Shown here: piece after piece, positions 45,308-54,116 of the stretch | Position numbering within the stretch: the first letter of the stretch is position 1 | Layout of the letters: the number at the start of each line of letters is the position of its first letter | Origin: Bacillus sp. 1780r2a1 | GTDB lineage: Bacteria > Bacillota > Bacilli > Bacillales > Bacillaceae_H | Direction of reading: 5' to 3' | Assembly (NCBI GenBank): GCA_024134725.1 | Contig: CP099863.1 | Span: 1,111,501 to 1,175,500 of the forward strand | DNA: 64,000 bases | The notes under the pieces: model-generated | Told to the model about the DNA's origin: nothing | Database searches by the model: none | The model's input: the letters and a program-made list of their open reading frames with translations, nothing else | Translations under genes and position numbers: made by a program

Positions 45308-46075
45308 ATGATTGATCTTCAAACCTTTATTTTGCCGAACATTGATAATGGACCAAGAGATGTGCAGACGTTTACGAATATGGCGCGTTCGCTTGTGAAA
45401 AAAGGCGTTCACTCCGTCGTCGCCACTCCGCTGTTTTGGGAAGAGTCCGACGTGACGCGCCATGAGCTTATTTTGTATGCGAGCGCCGCCAACGATTGGT
45501 TAGAAGAAGCGCTTATTCCACTTCGCGTTTTGCCAGGACAGCTCGTACCTGCCTCGCCTCAGCTACTTAAACACTATGAAAAACAAAAGCTTCTTACACT
45601 GAACCATACGGACAAATATCTACTAATGTCCCTACCTTATCATACGCTACCAGCGAATCTCGACAGCTTACTCTACGACCTGCAGCTTCAAGGAATTGTA
45701 CCAATCTTACAAGCACCTGAACGTCATCCAGTCTTTCAACAGCACCCAGATAAACTCTACGACCTTGTGAAAAAAGGCTTTGTAACGCAGCTTAGCGCTG
45801 GAAGTATTCTTGGACTTAACGGAAAGCAAGCGCGCAAATCTGCTTCAACCTTTATCAAGCACAGACTCGCTCACGTTATCGCATCAGGCGTAGACGAGCG
45901 AACGTATTGGGATTATTCTCTTTCAAAAGCCTACGACGTTATTTCCGATCAGTATGGAACGGGCCAGCTCTATACGTTTATGGAAAACGCGGAAGCAGTC
46001 ATTGAAGGAATGGCTCTTGCGATGGAGGAGCCAGAAGCGGTGAAGAGAGGGAAGATTTTTAAGCTTTGGGCATAG
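45308..46075 (+). CDS. Second PHP tyrosine-phosphatase paralogue without metal ligands
   Basis: 255 residues, the same length as the active enzyme at 19663 and alignable throughout (VVATP, LRVLPGQ, LTLNHTDKYLLM, ILGLNGKQARK, MENAEAVIEG). Ligand positions are again lost: HCH is QTF, IDDG is IDNG, TPHH is TPLF, GQE is GQL, HPERN is APERH and SDSHD is SGVDE. Codon use is somewhat more GC-rich than the paralogue at 35788, so the two diverged separately. Intact frame and GGAGGAGGG site suggest it is expressed. A non-catalytic binding role towards the tyrosine kinase is inference. Confidence 0.83.
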   Translation: MIDLQTFILPNIDNGPRDVQTFTNMARSLVKKGVHSVVATPLFWEESDVTRHELILYASAANDWLEEALIPLRVLPGQLVPASPQLLKHYEKQKLLTLNHTDKYLLMSLPYHTLPANLDSLLYDLQLQGIVPILQAPERHPVFQQHPDKLYDLVKKGFVTQLSAGSILGLNGKQARKSASTFIKHRLAHVIASGVDERTYWDYSLSKAYDVISDQYGTGQLYTFMENAEAVIEGMALAMEEPEAVKRGKIFKLWA

Positions 46076-46076
46076 A

Positions 46077-46107
46077 AAAAAGGAGAGCACACGCGGCTCT
46101 CCTTTTT
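46077..46107. terminator. Bidirectional terminator between converging genes
   Basis: AAAAAGGAGAGC (46077-46088) pairs with GCTCTCCTTTTT (46096-46107) around a 7-nt loop. It serves the phosphatase paralogue on + and the NmrA-type gene on -. Confidence 0.8.
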
Positions 46108-46115
46108 GATGCCTA

Positions 46116-46970
46116 TTAATCTACCAACGCCTGAACGAATACATCAAGCGGTTGTGCTGTGCGGCCGAGCAGCTTTTCTAAGTCAGTGCTTTCTACATTA
46201 AGAGAACCTTGACGAATTGGCTCTTGCATCTCAACAAGCATATCAACAACAAAGCCTGGTAAGCCAGCTCCACTTAGTGCTTCTTTAAATCCAGCATCGT
46301 CTACGTTTACGACTTCCACGTCTTTTTTAAGCACGCTGCTTGCGATAGCAGCAAGTTCATTTTGAGTGCGCGGCGTGCCTGCTAGTTCATACACGGTATT
46401 TTCGTGACCTTTGCCAGCTAAAACAACAGCTGCTGCTTGGGCATAGTCACTTCGTAACGCCCAGCTGATTTTCGCGTCACCTGTTGGATTTAGCCAAGGC
46501 GCTCCGCGAAGTACGCCTTGAACCGTACCGGCTTCATTTTCTACATACCAGTTGTTGCGAAGAAGAGCATAAGCAATGCCTGATTCCTGAATAGCTTTTT
46601 CCGTTGCGCGATGAACTTTTGCAAGGGGAAGTGTGCTTTCATCTGCTTTTGCGACGCTTGTATAAGCGATGAACGAAACGCCCGCTTGCTTTGCCGCTTC
46701 AACAGCAGCTTGATGTTGACGAATGCGCGTTTTATTATCTCCATCCGTGGATACAAGCAGTAAACGATCAATATCAGCAAACGCTTCAGCAAGCGTTTCA
46801 GGTTGATCAAAATCACCGTGACGTACGTCAATTCCTTTTTCTTTTAGGTGCGCTGCCTTTTCAGGATTTCGTACGCTCACTGCTAAATTTTCTACAGGTA
46901 CCGTTTGTAAAAGAGTTTCAACTACAATGGAACCAAATTGTCCTGTTGCTCCTGTAACTAATAGCTTCAT
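46116..46970 (-). CDS. NmrA-type NAD(P)H oxidoreductase (QOR2/YtfG-like)
   Basis: 284 residues. The Rossmann start LLVTGATGQFGSIVVETLL and the RNPEKAAHLKEKGIDVRHGD segment fit NmrA-like proteins; LRNNWYVEN and the overall length match quinone oxidoreductase YtfG. It probably reduces quinones or electrophiles with NADPH. Divided from the Rrf2-type gene by about 95 bp containing an operator-like repeat that is repeated upstream of the regulator, so the regulator likely controls it. Confidence 0.85.
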   Translation of the reverse strand: MKLLVTGATGQFGSIVVETLLQTVPVENLAVSVRNPEKAAHLKEKGIDVRHGDFDQPETLAEAFADIDRLLLVSTDGDNKTRIRQHQAAVEAAKQAGVSFIAYTSVAKADESTLPLAKVHRATEKAIQESGIAYALLRNNWYVENEAGTVQGVLRGAPWLNPTGDAKISWALRSDYAQAAAVVLAGKGHENTVYELAGTPRTQNELAAIASSVLKKDVEVVNVDDAGFKEALSGAGLPGFVVDMLVEMQEPIRQGSLNVESTDLEKLLGRTAQPLDVFVQALVD

Positions 46971-46998
46971 CTGTTCATTCCTCCACTTTGTTTTATAT

Positions 46999-47019
46999 TT
47001 ATAACCACACTAGTTATAA
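46999..47019. promoter_or_regulatory. Operator-like repeat upstream of the NmrA-type gene
   Basis: TTATAAC-N7-GTTATAA, with a further half-site GTTACAAC 8 bp on (about 47028-47035). The 7-7-7 layout equals the repeat at 47505-47525 upstream of the Rrf2-type regulator. Confidence 0.55.
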
Positions 47020-47066
47020 CTAAAATGGTTACAACTAATGTTTTAAAAAAAGCTCATAAAAGAGCT

Positions 47067-47489
47067 TTAGTTAACATGTGCTTTTTCAATCATCATTTGA
47101 ATCGTCGTTTTGTTCAATCGTTCTTCCATGGCAGCCTGCGCTTCCTGCAGCTCCGCAGAAAGAGAATCTTCAATCGTTCTTCCCACCGGACATAAGATAT
47201 TTGGCTTTTCATGAATATTAAACAACTGTCCACTTTCAACCACATCGACCGCTTTGTAGACATCGAGTAGGGTAATAGCCGACGGTTCTTTTAAAAGCGA
47301 CGCTCCGCCAACACCTGCGCGAACGTCAATTAAGCCAGCTTTTTTCAACATGCTCATAATTCTTCGCACAACGACAGGGTTTGTGTTCACGCTTCCTGCA
47401 ATAAAGTCGCCCGTGCATTCACTGGGTGCGACCGCAATTAGAGTTAAAGTATGAACGGCCATGGAAAATCGGCTGCTAATTTGTTTCAT
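47067..47489 (-). CDS. Rrf2-family transcriptional regulator (YwnA-like)
   Basis: 140 residues. Winged helix: ISSRFSMAVHTLTLIAVAPS, then SVNTNPVVVRRIMSMLKKAG and GVGGASLLK. The Fe-S cysteine triad of IscR is absent; two Cys remain (in SECTGDF and ILCPVG), as in YwnA/thiol-responsive members. It likely represses itself and the NmrA-type gene downstream on the same strand through the two matching repeats, responding to oxidants or electrophiles. Start has GGTGGTGAT upstream. Confidence 0.88.
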   Translation of the reverse strand: MKQISSRFSMAVHTLTLIAVAPSECTGDFIAGSVNTNPVVVRRIMSMLKKAGLIDVRAGVGGASLLKEPSAITLLDVYKAVDVVESGQLFNIHEKPNILCPVGRTIEDSLSAELQEAQAAMEERLNKTTIQMMIEKAHVN

Positions 47490-47504
47490 TGCTTATCACC
47501 ACCG

Positions 47505-47525
47505 TTGTAACCATTATAGTTACAA
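47505..47525. promoter_or_regulatory. Operator-like repeat upstream of the Rrf2-type gene
   Basis: TTGTAAC-N7-GTTACAA is a perfect 7-7-7 dyad about 15 bp before the regulator start, in a position for autorepression. Confidence 0.6.
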
Positions 47526-47712
47526 TGTAATTTATTTGTCAATAAAAAATATACAATGAAGAAAATAATGGAATATGTATAGGTCTTTCATCTAATCATT
47601 TCCATTTAAATCACAAATATTAGTAGAAAAAGAGAGGTTCTTCCTATTCAGAACCATTATTCGTTATTTTATACTATAAAATATGGAAAAATACTGTGCG
47701 GAGGTGCGGTCA

Positions 47713-48138
47713 GTGGATTACGCAAAGATTATTGCTGGGCTATCAAGTACGATTTCTCATCAAGCAGCGGAAGTGAATGAAAAAATTCGGCTGTTGGAGT
47801 CTGCCAAGCAACAAGTGACGTCAGAGAGAACGCTCTCCATGAACGATATGAGCTTAGTAACCAATCCAGAGCTTGGAGAAGGATGGAAAGGAAAGCGAGC
47901 GACTTCATTTGATGAACAGCGTGAAAACGCCAAAGAAGAGCTGAAGCGAATTTTACACGATGAGTATGAAGACTACTTATCGGATATTGAATCGGCAATT
48001 GTGAAGCTTGAAAGTCAACAGCTTTTATTAAATGGGCTGAGCTTCGTGGCAACGGAAGCAAGTTCGCTTGTACATAAAGGAGAAGAAGCAGCGGAGGAGC
48101 TGCATCGAAAGATTAGTCACATCAGAGGGAGGCTGTAA
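47713..48138 (+). CDS. YwqH-like LXG-partner protein (DUF5082)
   Basis: About 141 residues from GTG 47713, six bases after GGAGGTG; an upstream ATG at 47683 lacks a site. Mostly alpha-helical with long coiled-coil-like stretches (HQAAEVNEKIRLLESAKQQV) and a central Trp-Gly region (LGEGWKGKRATSFDE) recalling WXG100 turns. In Bacillus, YwqH and YwqI precede the LXG toxin YwqJ and act as targeting partners for type VII (Yuk) secretion. Gap to the next gene is 2 bp. Confidence 0.85.
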   Translation: MDYAKIIAGLSSTISHQAAEVNEKIRLLESAKQQVTSERTLSMNDMSLVTNPELGEGWKGKRATSFDEQRENAKEELKRILHDEYEDYLSDIESAIVKLESQQLLLNGLSFVATEASSLVHKGEEAAEELHRKISHIRGRL

Positions 48139-48140
48139 GC

Positions 48141-48404
48141 ATGGGAAACACCATTAAATTAAACTATGAATCGGTCATGAATGAGCTAAACGCGTTAAAG
48201 GCAGCGAAAGATGACATCGTCGTAAAGGAAATGAAGAGCGTTGGAGACAATCGTTTGCAAATTACGGAGATGATGAAAAACCAAGAGATGGAAATCCAGC
48301 AGCTTATGACGAATTATATTCAGCTTCTCACTAAGCAAATAGCGGATACGGAAAGCAACCTCAAACAGCTAAAAGAGCAGGATGAGATGATAGCGCGCAG
48401 CTAG
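48141..48404 (+). CDS. YwqI-like LXG-partner protein (DUF5344)
   Basis: 87 residues, all helical: NTIKLNYESVMNELNALKAA then a long charged helix ending LKQLKEQDEM. Length and order match YwqI of B. subtilis, a WXG100-like small partner of LXG toxins. It should bind the LXG helix bundle of the next protein and guide it to the type VII machinery, whose genes are not in this window. Confidence 0.85.
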   Translation: MGNTIKLNYESVMNELNALKAAKDDIVVKEMKSVGDNRLQITEMMKNQEMEIQQLMTNYIQLLTKQIADTESNLKQLKEQDEMIARS

Positions 48405-48459
48405 GACGTGAGATGAAAGATAGATAGAAAACGTATATAATAGAGAGGAGCTTTTTGGA

Positions 48460-50655
48460 GTGCAAAACGCTGTATATGATGCGAGCGCGCTGCTAGAGAC
48501 AGCAAAAGAGCGCATCAGTTCATATAACGAAATGGAAAAGCAACTACTAACGTTACAAAAAGCGTTTAAGCGAATCGCCGCTTTAGATGAGGATCTTCAA
48601 GGAAAAGGCGCAGACAATATTAAAGCTTTTTATCAAAGCCACGCAGAGATTGCTAATCAGTGGCTGAACTTAATTGAAACAAACCGAGCTTTTTTTGAAA
48701 CCATTGAAGCGAAAATGGGAACTTCAGAGCTTGAAGGAAGTACATTTGTAGCGGAAGCGTTTCTAGACCAAAACGTTCATCAAGGAAACATGCAAGCTAA
48801 GCAAATGATCATCCAGCAGCAAAACGCTCTGCAGGATATTTTCTATACGATTGACCATATCCTACCGCTCAACGTCTTTTCAAGTGCTAAGTACAATCAG
48901 TACCTAGAAGAAGCGGAACAAGAGCGAAAGGATACGCTCCAAGCCGTGAATCAGCTAGACGCGGATCTCGTTCAAGAATACCAAGGGCTGTCATTCTTCT
49001 ATAATATGGTCACCCAAAACATTCAAGCCGTCACAAGTTCCACAAGCCAAGCAGGAAACGCGACGCCTCTTTACTTTGACCTTGATGCCTATAAAGCAAG
49101 CCCAGTGTATGGCATGCAGGGAGAAGCTAACAGCCGCGCCGTTTCGTATGTGGAAGCCAAAGAAGCCGAGCGAAAAGCCTACGAAAATCAAAAGAACATT
49201 CAAGCGCAAGAAAGCTTCACGCTTGAAGTATGCGAAAACCCACATGCCAAGAAGAAAGAAGAAAAAGGATTTTGGGGTGCGGCTTGGGGAAGCGTCACAA
49301 GTGGCGTTGAACATGCATGGGATAAGACAACGGATGGTTTTCACGCAGGCGTTGACCAAGTCACCCACGGAGCAGAAGCTGCTTGGACCGCGACAAAAAC
49401 AGGGTGGAACACCGGCGTACAAGCTGTTTCAGACGGCGTAAAGGAACTGAAGCACACAGCTCATGAAACGTGGGCAGATGTCCAATCCCAAGCAGCAGCT
49501 GGGCTTGCAAAAGCGAAAGTGAGCACAAAGCTTGCCATTGAAGTGTCCAAAGAAAGCTGGAAAGTTGGCGCTGAAAACATCAAGCAAGGAACAAAAACCG
49601 CGCTAGACGTCACAAAACGAAGCTGGGATGGCGTCGCTGGCGGAGCGACAGATGCCGGTGTCGATACGTGGAATGATCTCGTACATATGGTAGAAGACCC
49701 AAAAGGAACGTTACAAAGCATTGGAGAAGGAGCACAAGCCGTTTGGGATGATCCAAAAGGCGTAGCTAAAACCATCGGTAACGAAATTAAAGACTCTTGG
49801 AATGAACAGGTTATAAATGGCGATGCCGAAAGCAGAGGCCACTACTTTTCCTACCTAACCGCTAACGTTGCCATGAGCATAGTCGGCACAAAGGGAGCGG
49901 ACAAGCTCGCAAAAACGACGAAGCTTGAACAACTCAGCGGTGTTGCCACGAAGAAACTGAATGAAGGTGCCGCAGCCATTAACGTGCGTACGCAGTCAGC
50001 TCTGCAGAACTTGGGTCTAAATAAGCTGGATAATCGTTTAGCGTATCCAGGTGTTGGATCTGTGAAGGGGAATGGCGGGTATCAGTTTATTGAGCGTGTG
50101 GATGGTGGTAATGGGGTTGGGACGAAGGTTAGGGATGAGAAAGTTGCTGAGGGTACTAAAGGAACGGTTAAGAAGATAGAAGATATTAATGACCCTATTA
50201 GAACATATCGTGGTGTGGACCTTCAAAATATAGATCCAATTTATATTGCAGATCAACGTACAGTTGTTGAGATGCCATTTGGTGGAAAAGGTGAAAAATA
50301 CACTAATGCTGAGGGGTGGAGACGTGATCTAAAGTATTTTTGGAGTGAACTACTTGATAGACACCCAGAAGCGTTTAGCCCAAATAATAGAGCAATAATA
50401 GAGGGAAGGAATCCGTTTACCGATAGTCCAGTTAATGATAAGGTATTTAGGGAATATTTCTCCCAGTATGATTTTAAAGGTGTTAAAGGAGACAAATTAA
50501 TTCATCACCATATTGGTGGAGGTGGACAAGCGTTTCCAGTGCCTCAAAAATTACATCCAGGTTCCGGTGGAATTCATAATATAGAAAAAGAAGCAGGAAT
50601 ATGGGGGAAAGATAAAGTTTACTCAGAGTTATTACAGAAATTTATTAAGGAGTGA
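48460..50655 (+). CDS. LXG polymorphic toxin with C-terminal HNH-type nuclease
   Basis: 731 residues. The LXG-type helical N-terminus (about 1-210) is followed by a Trp-rich amphipathic middle (about 270-460, repeats such as KTGWNTGVQAV, ESWKVGAENI) and a pretoxin part with VGSVKGNGGYQFIERVDGG. The variable toxin starts after this, about residue 553. Near the C-terminus KLIHHHIGGGGQAFPVP and GGIHNIEKEAGI suggest an HNH/endonuclease-VII fold. GTG start after GAGAGGAG. Residues about 350-552 are copied in three orphan modules downstream. The neighbouring gene at 50664 should be its immunity protein. Confidence 0.9.
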   Translation: MQNAVYDASALLETAKERISSYNEMEKQLLTLQKAFKRIAALDEDLQGKGADNIKAFYQSHAEIANQWLNLIETNRAFFETIEAKMGTSELEGSTFVAEAFLDQNVHQGNMQAKQMIIQQQNALQDIFYTIDHILPLNVFSSAKYNQYLEEAEQERKDTLQAVNQLDADLVQEYQGLSFFYNMVTQNIQAVTSSTSQAGNATPLYFDLDAYKASPVYGMQGEANSRAVSYVEAKEAERKAYENQKNIQAQESFTLEVCENPHAKKKEEKGFWGAAWGSVTSGVEHAWDKTTDGFHAGVDQVTHGAEAAWTATKTGWNTGVQAVSDGVKELKHTAHETWADVQSQAAAGLAKAKVSTKLAIEVSKESWKVGAENIKQGTKTALDVTKRSWDGVAGGATDAGVDTWNDLVHMVEDPKGTLQSIGEGAQAVWDDPKGVAKTIGNEIKDSWNEQVINGDAESRGHYFSYLTANVAMSIVGTKGADKLAKTTKLEQLSGVATKKLNEGAAAINVRTQSALQNLGLNKLDNRLAYPGVGSVKGNGGYQFIERVDGGNGVGTKVRDEKVAEGTKGTVKKIEDINDPIRTYRGVDLQNIDPIYIADQRTVVEMPFGGKGEKYTNAEGWRRDLKYFWSELLDRHPEAFSPNNRAIIEGRNPFTDSPVNDKVFREYFSQYDFKGVKGDKLIHHHIGGGGQAFPVPQKLHPGSGGIHNIEKEAGIWGKDKVYSELLQKFIKE
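49505..50117 (+). repeat. Master copy of the repeat that heads the toxin cassettes
   Basis: The middle-to-pretoxin section of the intact LXG gene. Nearly identical stretches recur at about 52611-53221, 55160-55690 and 56928-57380. All end at GTGGATGGTGGTMATGGGG-like sequence, after which the toxin sequences differ: the exact recombination border expected for toxin-end exchange. Confidence 0.85.
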
Positions 50656-50663
50656 TTTCCAAT

Positions 50664-51197
50664 ATGAAAGAGGTTATAAAAGCTTATTTTGAAAGATTTG
50701 TAGATAAATGGATGGAATACAATAATTCATTACCTAAAATAGTATGGAACGAAGATGTGGCTGAATTTATATACTCCGGTACAGAAGACGAATATGGATA
50801 TATTTCTTGGAAACCAATGGAGAAGAGTATGAAATTTAACTTCGATGAAATTGAAGGTCAATATAATGTTCAGTTACATAATTCAGTTAAGGAGTATTTT
50901 AATTCGTATTGGTTTTTAGAATTAACAGGCTGGATTTCTTCTTATAATGTTAATTTACACCCTGTTATTCCAGGAATTGAACCAGATTATTTCATTTCGC
51001 TTGTTAAAGACTATGTAGAATCTAAAGAATTTACTTTTAAGTATATACCAATCGGTTATGAATCAAATGGGATGTTATTAGTAGTAAACAACAATACAGG
51101 TGAGATTTTTGTTGAAGATTTTGAGTTAAATGAGTACAAAAAGATAGCCAATAGTTTAGAAAGTCTCATTTTACATTTGAAATTTAAGGACGAATAA
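50664..51197 (+). CDS. Immunity protein, Syd/SUKH-like
   Basis: About 177 residues from ATG 50664; AAGGAG at the end of the toxin gene is its ribosome site. The stretch HNSVKEYFNSYWFLELTGWI resembles the Syd family, a branch of the SUKH immunity superfamily. It directly follows the LXG nuclease gene and presumably blocks it. Family assignment is by motif only and moderate. AT-rich compared with the LXG gene body. Confidence 0.7.
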   Translation: MKEVIKAYFERFVDKWMEYNNSLPKIVWNEDVAEFIYSGTEDEYGYISWKPMEKSMKFNFDEIEGQYNVQLHNSVKEYFNSYWFLELTGWISSYNVNLHPVIPGIEPDYFISLVKDYVESKEFTFKYIPIGYESNGMLLVVNNNTGEIFVEDFELNEYKKIANSLESLILHLKFKDE

Positions 51198-51323
51198 TGG
51201 AAATTCAATAAGTGACAAAGTAATTAAAAAAAGACTTAATTTGGGATTGTCTTGCACTATTTTTAATGTAGCTTTAAAAGCAGAAATACTAATTTGCTTT
51301 GATAATAAAAACCATAACCTAAA

Positions 51324-51530
51324 ATGTTACCGCATGCAGAATTTTGGGCGGAAAGAATTCATCGGACAATTTTGAATTCAAGAGGTTTAGTAGCACCTTA
51401 TGTTAAGGCATTAGAAAATGTAAATAGCTCAACCAAACAAGTAATTAAGGAAATTCTTGTTGAAATAAGAGAGGACGATCCAGATTTATATTTAGAAAAA
51501 GTTAATTCAGTCTTAGATACATTAAAGTGA
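51324..51530 (+). CDS. Small hypothetical protein, possible orphan immunity fragment
   Basis: 68 residues, acidic and helical (TKQVIKEILVEIREDDPDLY). There is no clear ribosome site before ATG 51324 and an in-frame stop just upstream, so it may be the end of a lost gene. I recognise no family. It lies among immunity genes of the toxin array. Confidence 0.35.
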   Translation: MLPHAEFWAERIHRTILNSRGLVAPYVKALENVNSSTKQVIKEILVEIREDDPDLYLEKVNSVLDTLK

Positions 51531-51590
51531 AATAAGAGGTTGGAGAAGTAGTAAATATTTAAAATAATAATTGAGATAATAGGTGATATT

Positions 51591-52340
51591 ATGGTGGAAG
51601 TGCCAAAGATTATTTTGGGAGTACCTGGATTTTAGGGAAATAGAGATGAATTTAGAGAGGCAATGGCTAGAAATGGTAATGGTTATATATATATGGGTAA
51701 TCATATAGGAAACTTTGAAAAACCAGAGGTATTCTTTGAAGTAGAAATCAGTGATTATAATCATTATGTGGCTGAAGCTTTTGAGATAGCAGGAAATGAA
51801 TCGTTTACTAAAGAAGATATAAACAATTTGAAAAAACACAAAAGTATTGTTTATATTATTGGGGAAGGCGGTTCTTTAGACAAGGCCATGAAAATTATGG
51901 AGGTTGCTAGCGCTGTATTACATGCAGGGGGAATTGCGGTAAATGTTGAATCTTCTGGAAGAGCTCGTACAAAGAATGACTGGTTGGATATAACAAGTAG
52001 TAAAGAAATTACAAGAGTATTTACTGCGTTTATTCAGATGGCTCGTGAAAATAATATTTTTTACACTACTGGTATGCATAATTTTGGGTATCGTGATGTT
52101 ATAACACCATCTGAAGGTATAACTGGGAATGAAGTCGAGAAATTATTTAAAGTGTTTTGTTTATATAACCTTATAGAAAATCCAAAAATGAATGATGGAG
52201 AAACCTTTAGTTTAGACCCAAATTCTCCTGTATACTTATTGAAACAAGAAAACTGTACAATGTTTGAGGAAGATGATCCATTTTATAATCCATACGGAGT
52301 GTGGAACTTAGTTCGTCATCATAGACCTGAAAATAAATGA
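51591..52340 (+). pseudogene. DUF4261-like protein interrupted by an amber codon
   Basis: A 249-codon frame starts at ATG 51591 (AGGTGAT site) but reads TAG at codon 15 (51633-51635). Translation could restart at ATG 51663, giving 225 residues. The start, VPKIILGVPGF-stop-GNRDEF, suggests a former Trp codon (TGG to TAG). The remainder (VYIIGEGGSLDKAMKIMEVA, AGGIAVNVESSGRA, W-x-D-I) resembles DUF4261 proteins often found in toxin-immunity arrays. It may be a recent pseudogene or a shorter working protein. Confidence 0.65.
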
Positions 52341-52486
52341 TGATATTTTATTGGAGAATTCACTGAGATGCTAATCGTTTTATCTTAACCAGTTTCCAAA
52401 ACCTCAAGAAATTTCATGACATACGCAAAGTCAATTATTACTAGCATAATGTTGACAACTTTTCATTTGAAATCATGTAGTTTCAC

Positions 52487-52522
52487 AGCACTTCCCGTTC
52501 AAAAAGCGGTGAGTGCTTTTTT
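52487..52522 (+). terminator. Cassette terminator 1
   Basis: AGCACT (52487-52492) pairs with AGTGCT (52512-52517) and is followed by T-run. Its stem sequence recurs at four later sites. Confidence 0.65.
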
Positions 52523-52580
52523 AGTTCAATAATCTCCTTGTGACTGGTGTGATACACTACATGTATACAAAAAGGTATAG

Positions 52581-53675
52581 GGTGTCAAAGGCAAACCAGA
52601 ATCTAATCTCGCAAAAGCGAAAGTGAGCACAAAGCTTGCCATCGAAGTGTCCAAAGAAAGCTGGAAAGTCAGCGCTGAAAACATCAAGCAAGGAACAAAA
52701 ACCGCGCTAGACGTCACAAAACGAAGCTGGGATGGCGTCGCTGGCGGAGCGACAGATGCCGTTGTCGATACGTGGAATGACCTCGTACATATGGTAGAAG
52801 ACCCAAAAGGAACGTTACAAAGTATTGGAGAAGGCGCACAAGCCGTTTGGGATGATCCAAAAGGCGTAGCTAAAACCATCGGTAACGAAATTAAAGACTC
52901 TTGGAATGAACAGGTTATAAACGGCGATGCAAAAAGCAGAGGGCACTATTTTTCCTACCTAACCGCTAACGTTGCCATGAGCATAGTCGGCACAAAGGGA
53001 GCGGACAAGCTCGCAAAAACGACGAAGCTTGAACAACTCAGCGGTGCCGCCAAGAAGAAACTGAATGAAGGTGCCGCAGCCATTAACGTGCGTACGCAGT
53101 CAGCTCTGCAGAACTTGGGTCTAAATAAGCTGGATAACCGTTTAGCATATCCAGGTGTTGGATCTGTGAAGGGGAATGGCGGGTATCAGTTTATTGAGCG
53201 TGTGGATGGTGGTAATGGGGGTAATCAGAAGACTGGGGAGAAAGCTATTGCCAAGGGTATACATGATGTTAAACCAGGAGATACAAGTTCTCTTGCACCT
53301 GGTGGTGGATTGGCTGCACATGAGCTAAAAGGTGGTCATTTAATTGAAAGACACGTTGGAAAAACTGATGAAGAATTACTAGAAAGAATAAAAAATAATC
53401 CTAGAATTAACGGCTCTTCTACTTTTACAGATAGGGCTACTGCTGAGAAAGTTGCTAGTAAGGTTTTAAGCAATCTAAATAACAAAAAAGCAGTTGCGGC
53501 TTGGATAAGTAATCCTCAAAGTAAGTCAAAGTTAGTGTTATCTTATGAAGGAGCTGAAGTTATTGGACGTGGAGTAAAAAGAGATTCTACAACTGTTGAA
53601 AGTATGACAAATGCTAGAATTGTCTTGAAAAAGGATGGAGCAGGGAATTATATTCTAACTGGATATCCAAACTAA
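52581..53675 (+). pseudogene. Orphan LXG toxin module 1: CdiA-CT RNase A-like domain
   Basis: An open frame of about 364 codons from a TAG at 52578, without LXG domain, ribosome site or convincing start (GTG 52623 is the first). The first ~200 codons copy the LXG middle section; from GNGGNQKTGEKA on comes a new toxin: GGHLIERHVGKTDEELLERI, INGSSTFTDRATAEKVA, and an ending of LTGYPN. This matches the bacterial RNase A-like domain of CdiA-CT toxins. It is best read as a silent cassette that becomes active if recombined into the intact gene. Confidence 0.8.
52611..53221 (+). repeat. LXG repeat, copy 2
   Basis: Near-identical to 49505-50117, differing at scattered bases (for example ATCGAA for ATTGAA). 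Heads orphan module 1. Confidence 0.85.
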
Positions 53676-53694
53676 TACTAAAGGGTGAGATGTT

Positions 53695-53997
53695 ATGTTG
53701 TCTTCTAACAAATTAGAAGAACCTGTTTTTCAGTTCTTGGCTGGAACTTTTCATCAAGATATTGATTCTCCAGAAGAGGCCTTACAAGAATTATTAACAG
53801 AGGAAAGTAAAGAGTATCTGGAATTTGCTATTATTTTTTTAACAGATTTTATTGGAAGTGACTATTCAGATATAGAAAAGAATGAATATATTCAATCTTG
53901 TGCGGATGGTGTGTACTTTCCCGCTACTGGTTTAGAACCACTTCAGTGGCTCTATCAGATTATTGAACAGATAAGAGAAGCTGTTAAAACAAAATAA
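53695..53997 (+). CDS. CdiI-type immunity protein
   Basis: 100 residues. [20 protein letters not shown] near the start and a helical, acidic body ending in [15 protein letters not shown] fit the contact-dependent inhibition immunity family paired with RNase A-like CdiA-CT toxins. It follows module 1 by 19 bp, with AAGGGTGAGATG as ribosome site, and could be expressed even while the toxin module is silent. A paralogue is at 57852. Confidence 0.8.
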   Translation: MLSSNKLEEPVFQFLAGTFHQDIDSPEEALQELLTEESKEYLEFAIIFLTDFIGSDYSDIEKNEYIQSCADGVYFPATGLEPLQWLYQIIEQIREAVKTK

Positions 53998-54005
53998 CAT
54001 TATTA

Positions 54006-54045
54006 AAAAACCTTAATTGGCTAAAAGCCTTTCAAGGTTTTTCTA
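54006..54045 (+). terminator. Terminator after the first CdiI-type gene
   Basis: AAAAACCTT pairs with AAGGTTTTT across about 20 nt of spacer, with T-run. A decayed version follows the paralogous immunity gene near 58190. Confidence 0.55.
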
Positions 54046-54116
54046 TGTTTTTACACTTGTAAAGAATATTGGAAAGCAAGATATGCTAATGAAATGATTA
54101 AAAGGGGGATAATTGA

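Noticed and set aside
47636-47655. GGTTCT-N8-AGAACC upstream of the LXG operon as a SinR-type site
   Set aside because: Half-sites match, but the spacer is 8 nt against 6 at the lasso operators, and only one copy is present; not strong enough to call.
48991-49441. Open frames of 121 and 143 codons overlapping the LXG gene on + and -
   Set aside because: Both fall inside the well-supported LXG toxin gene, in other frames, and encode nothing recognisable.
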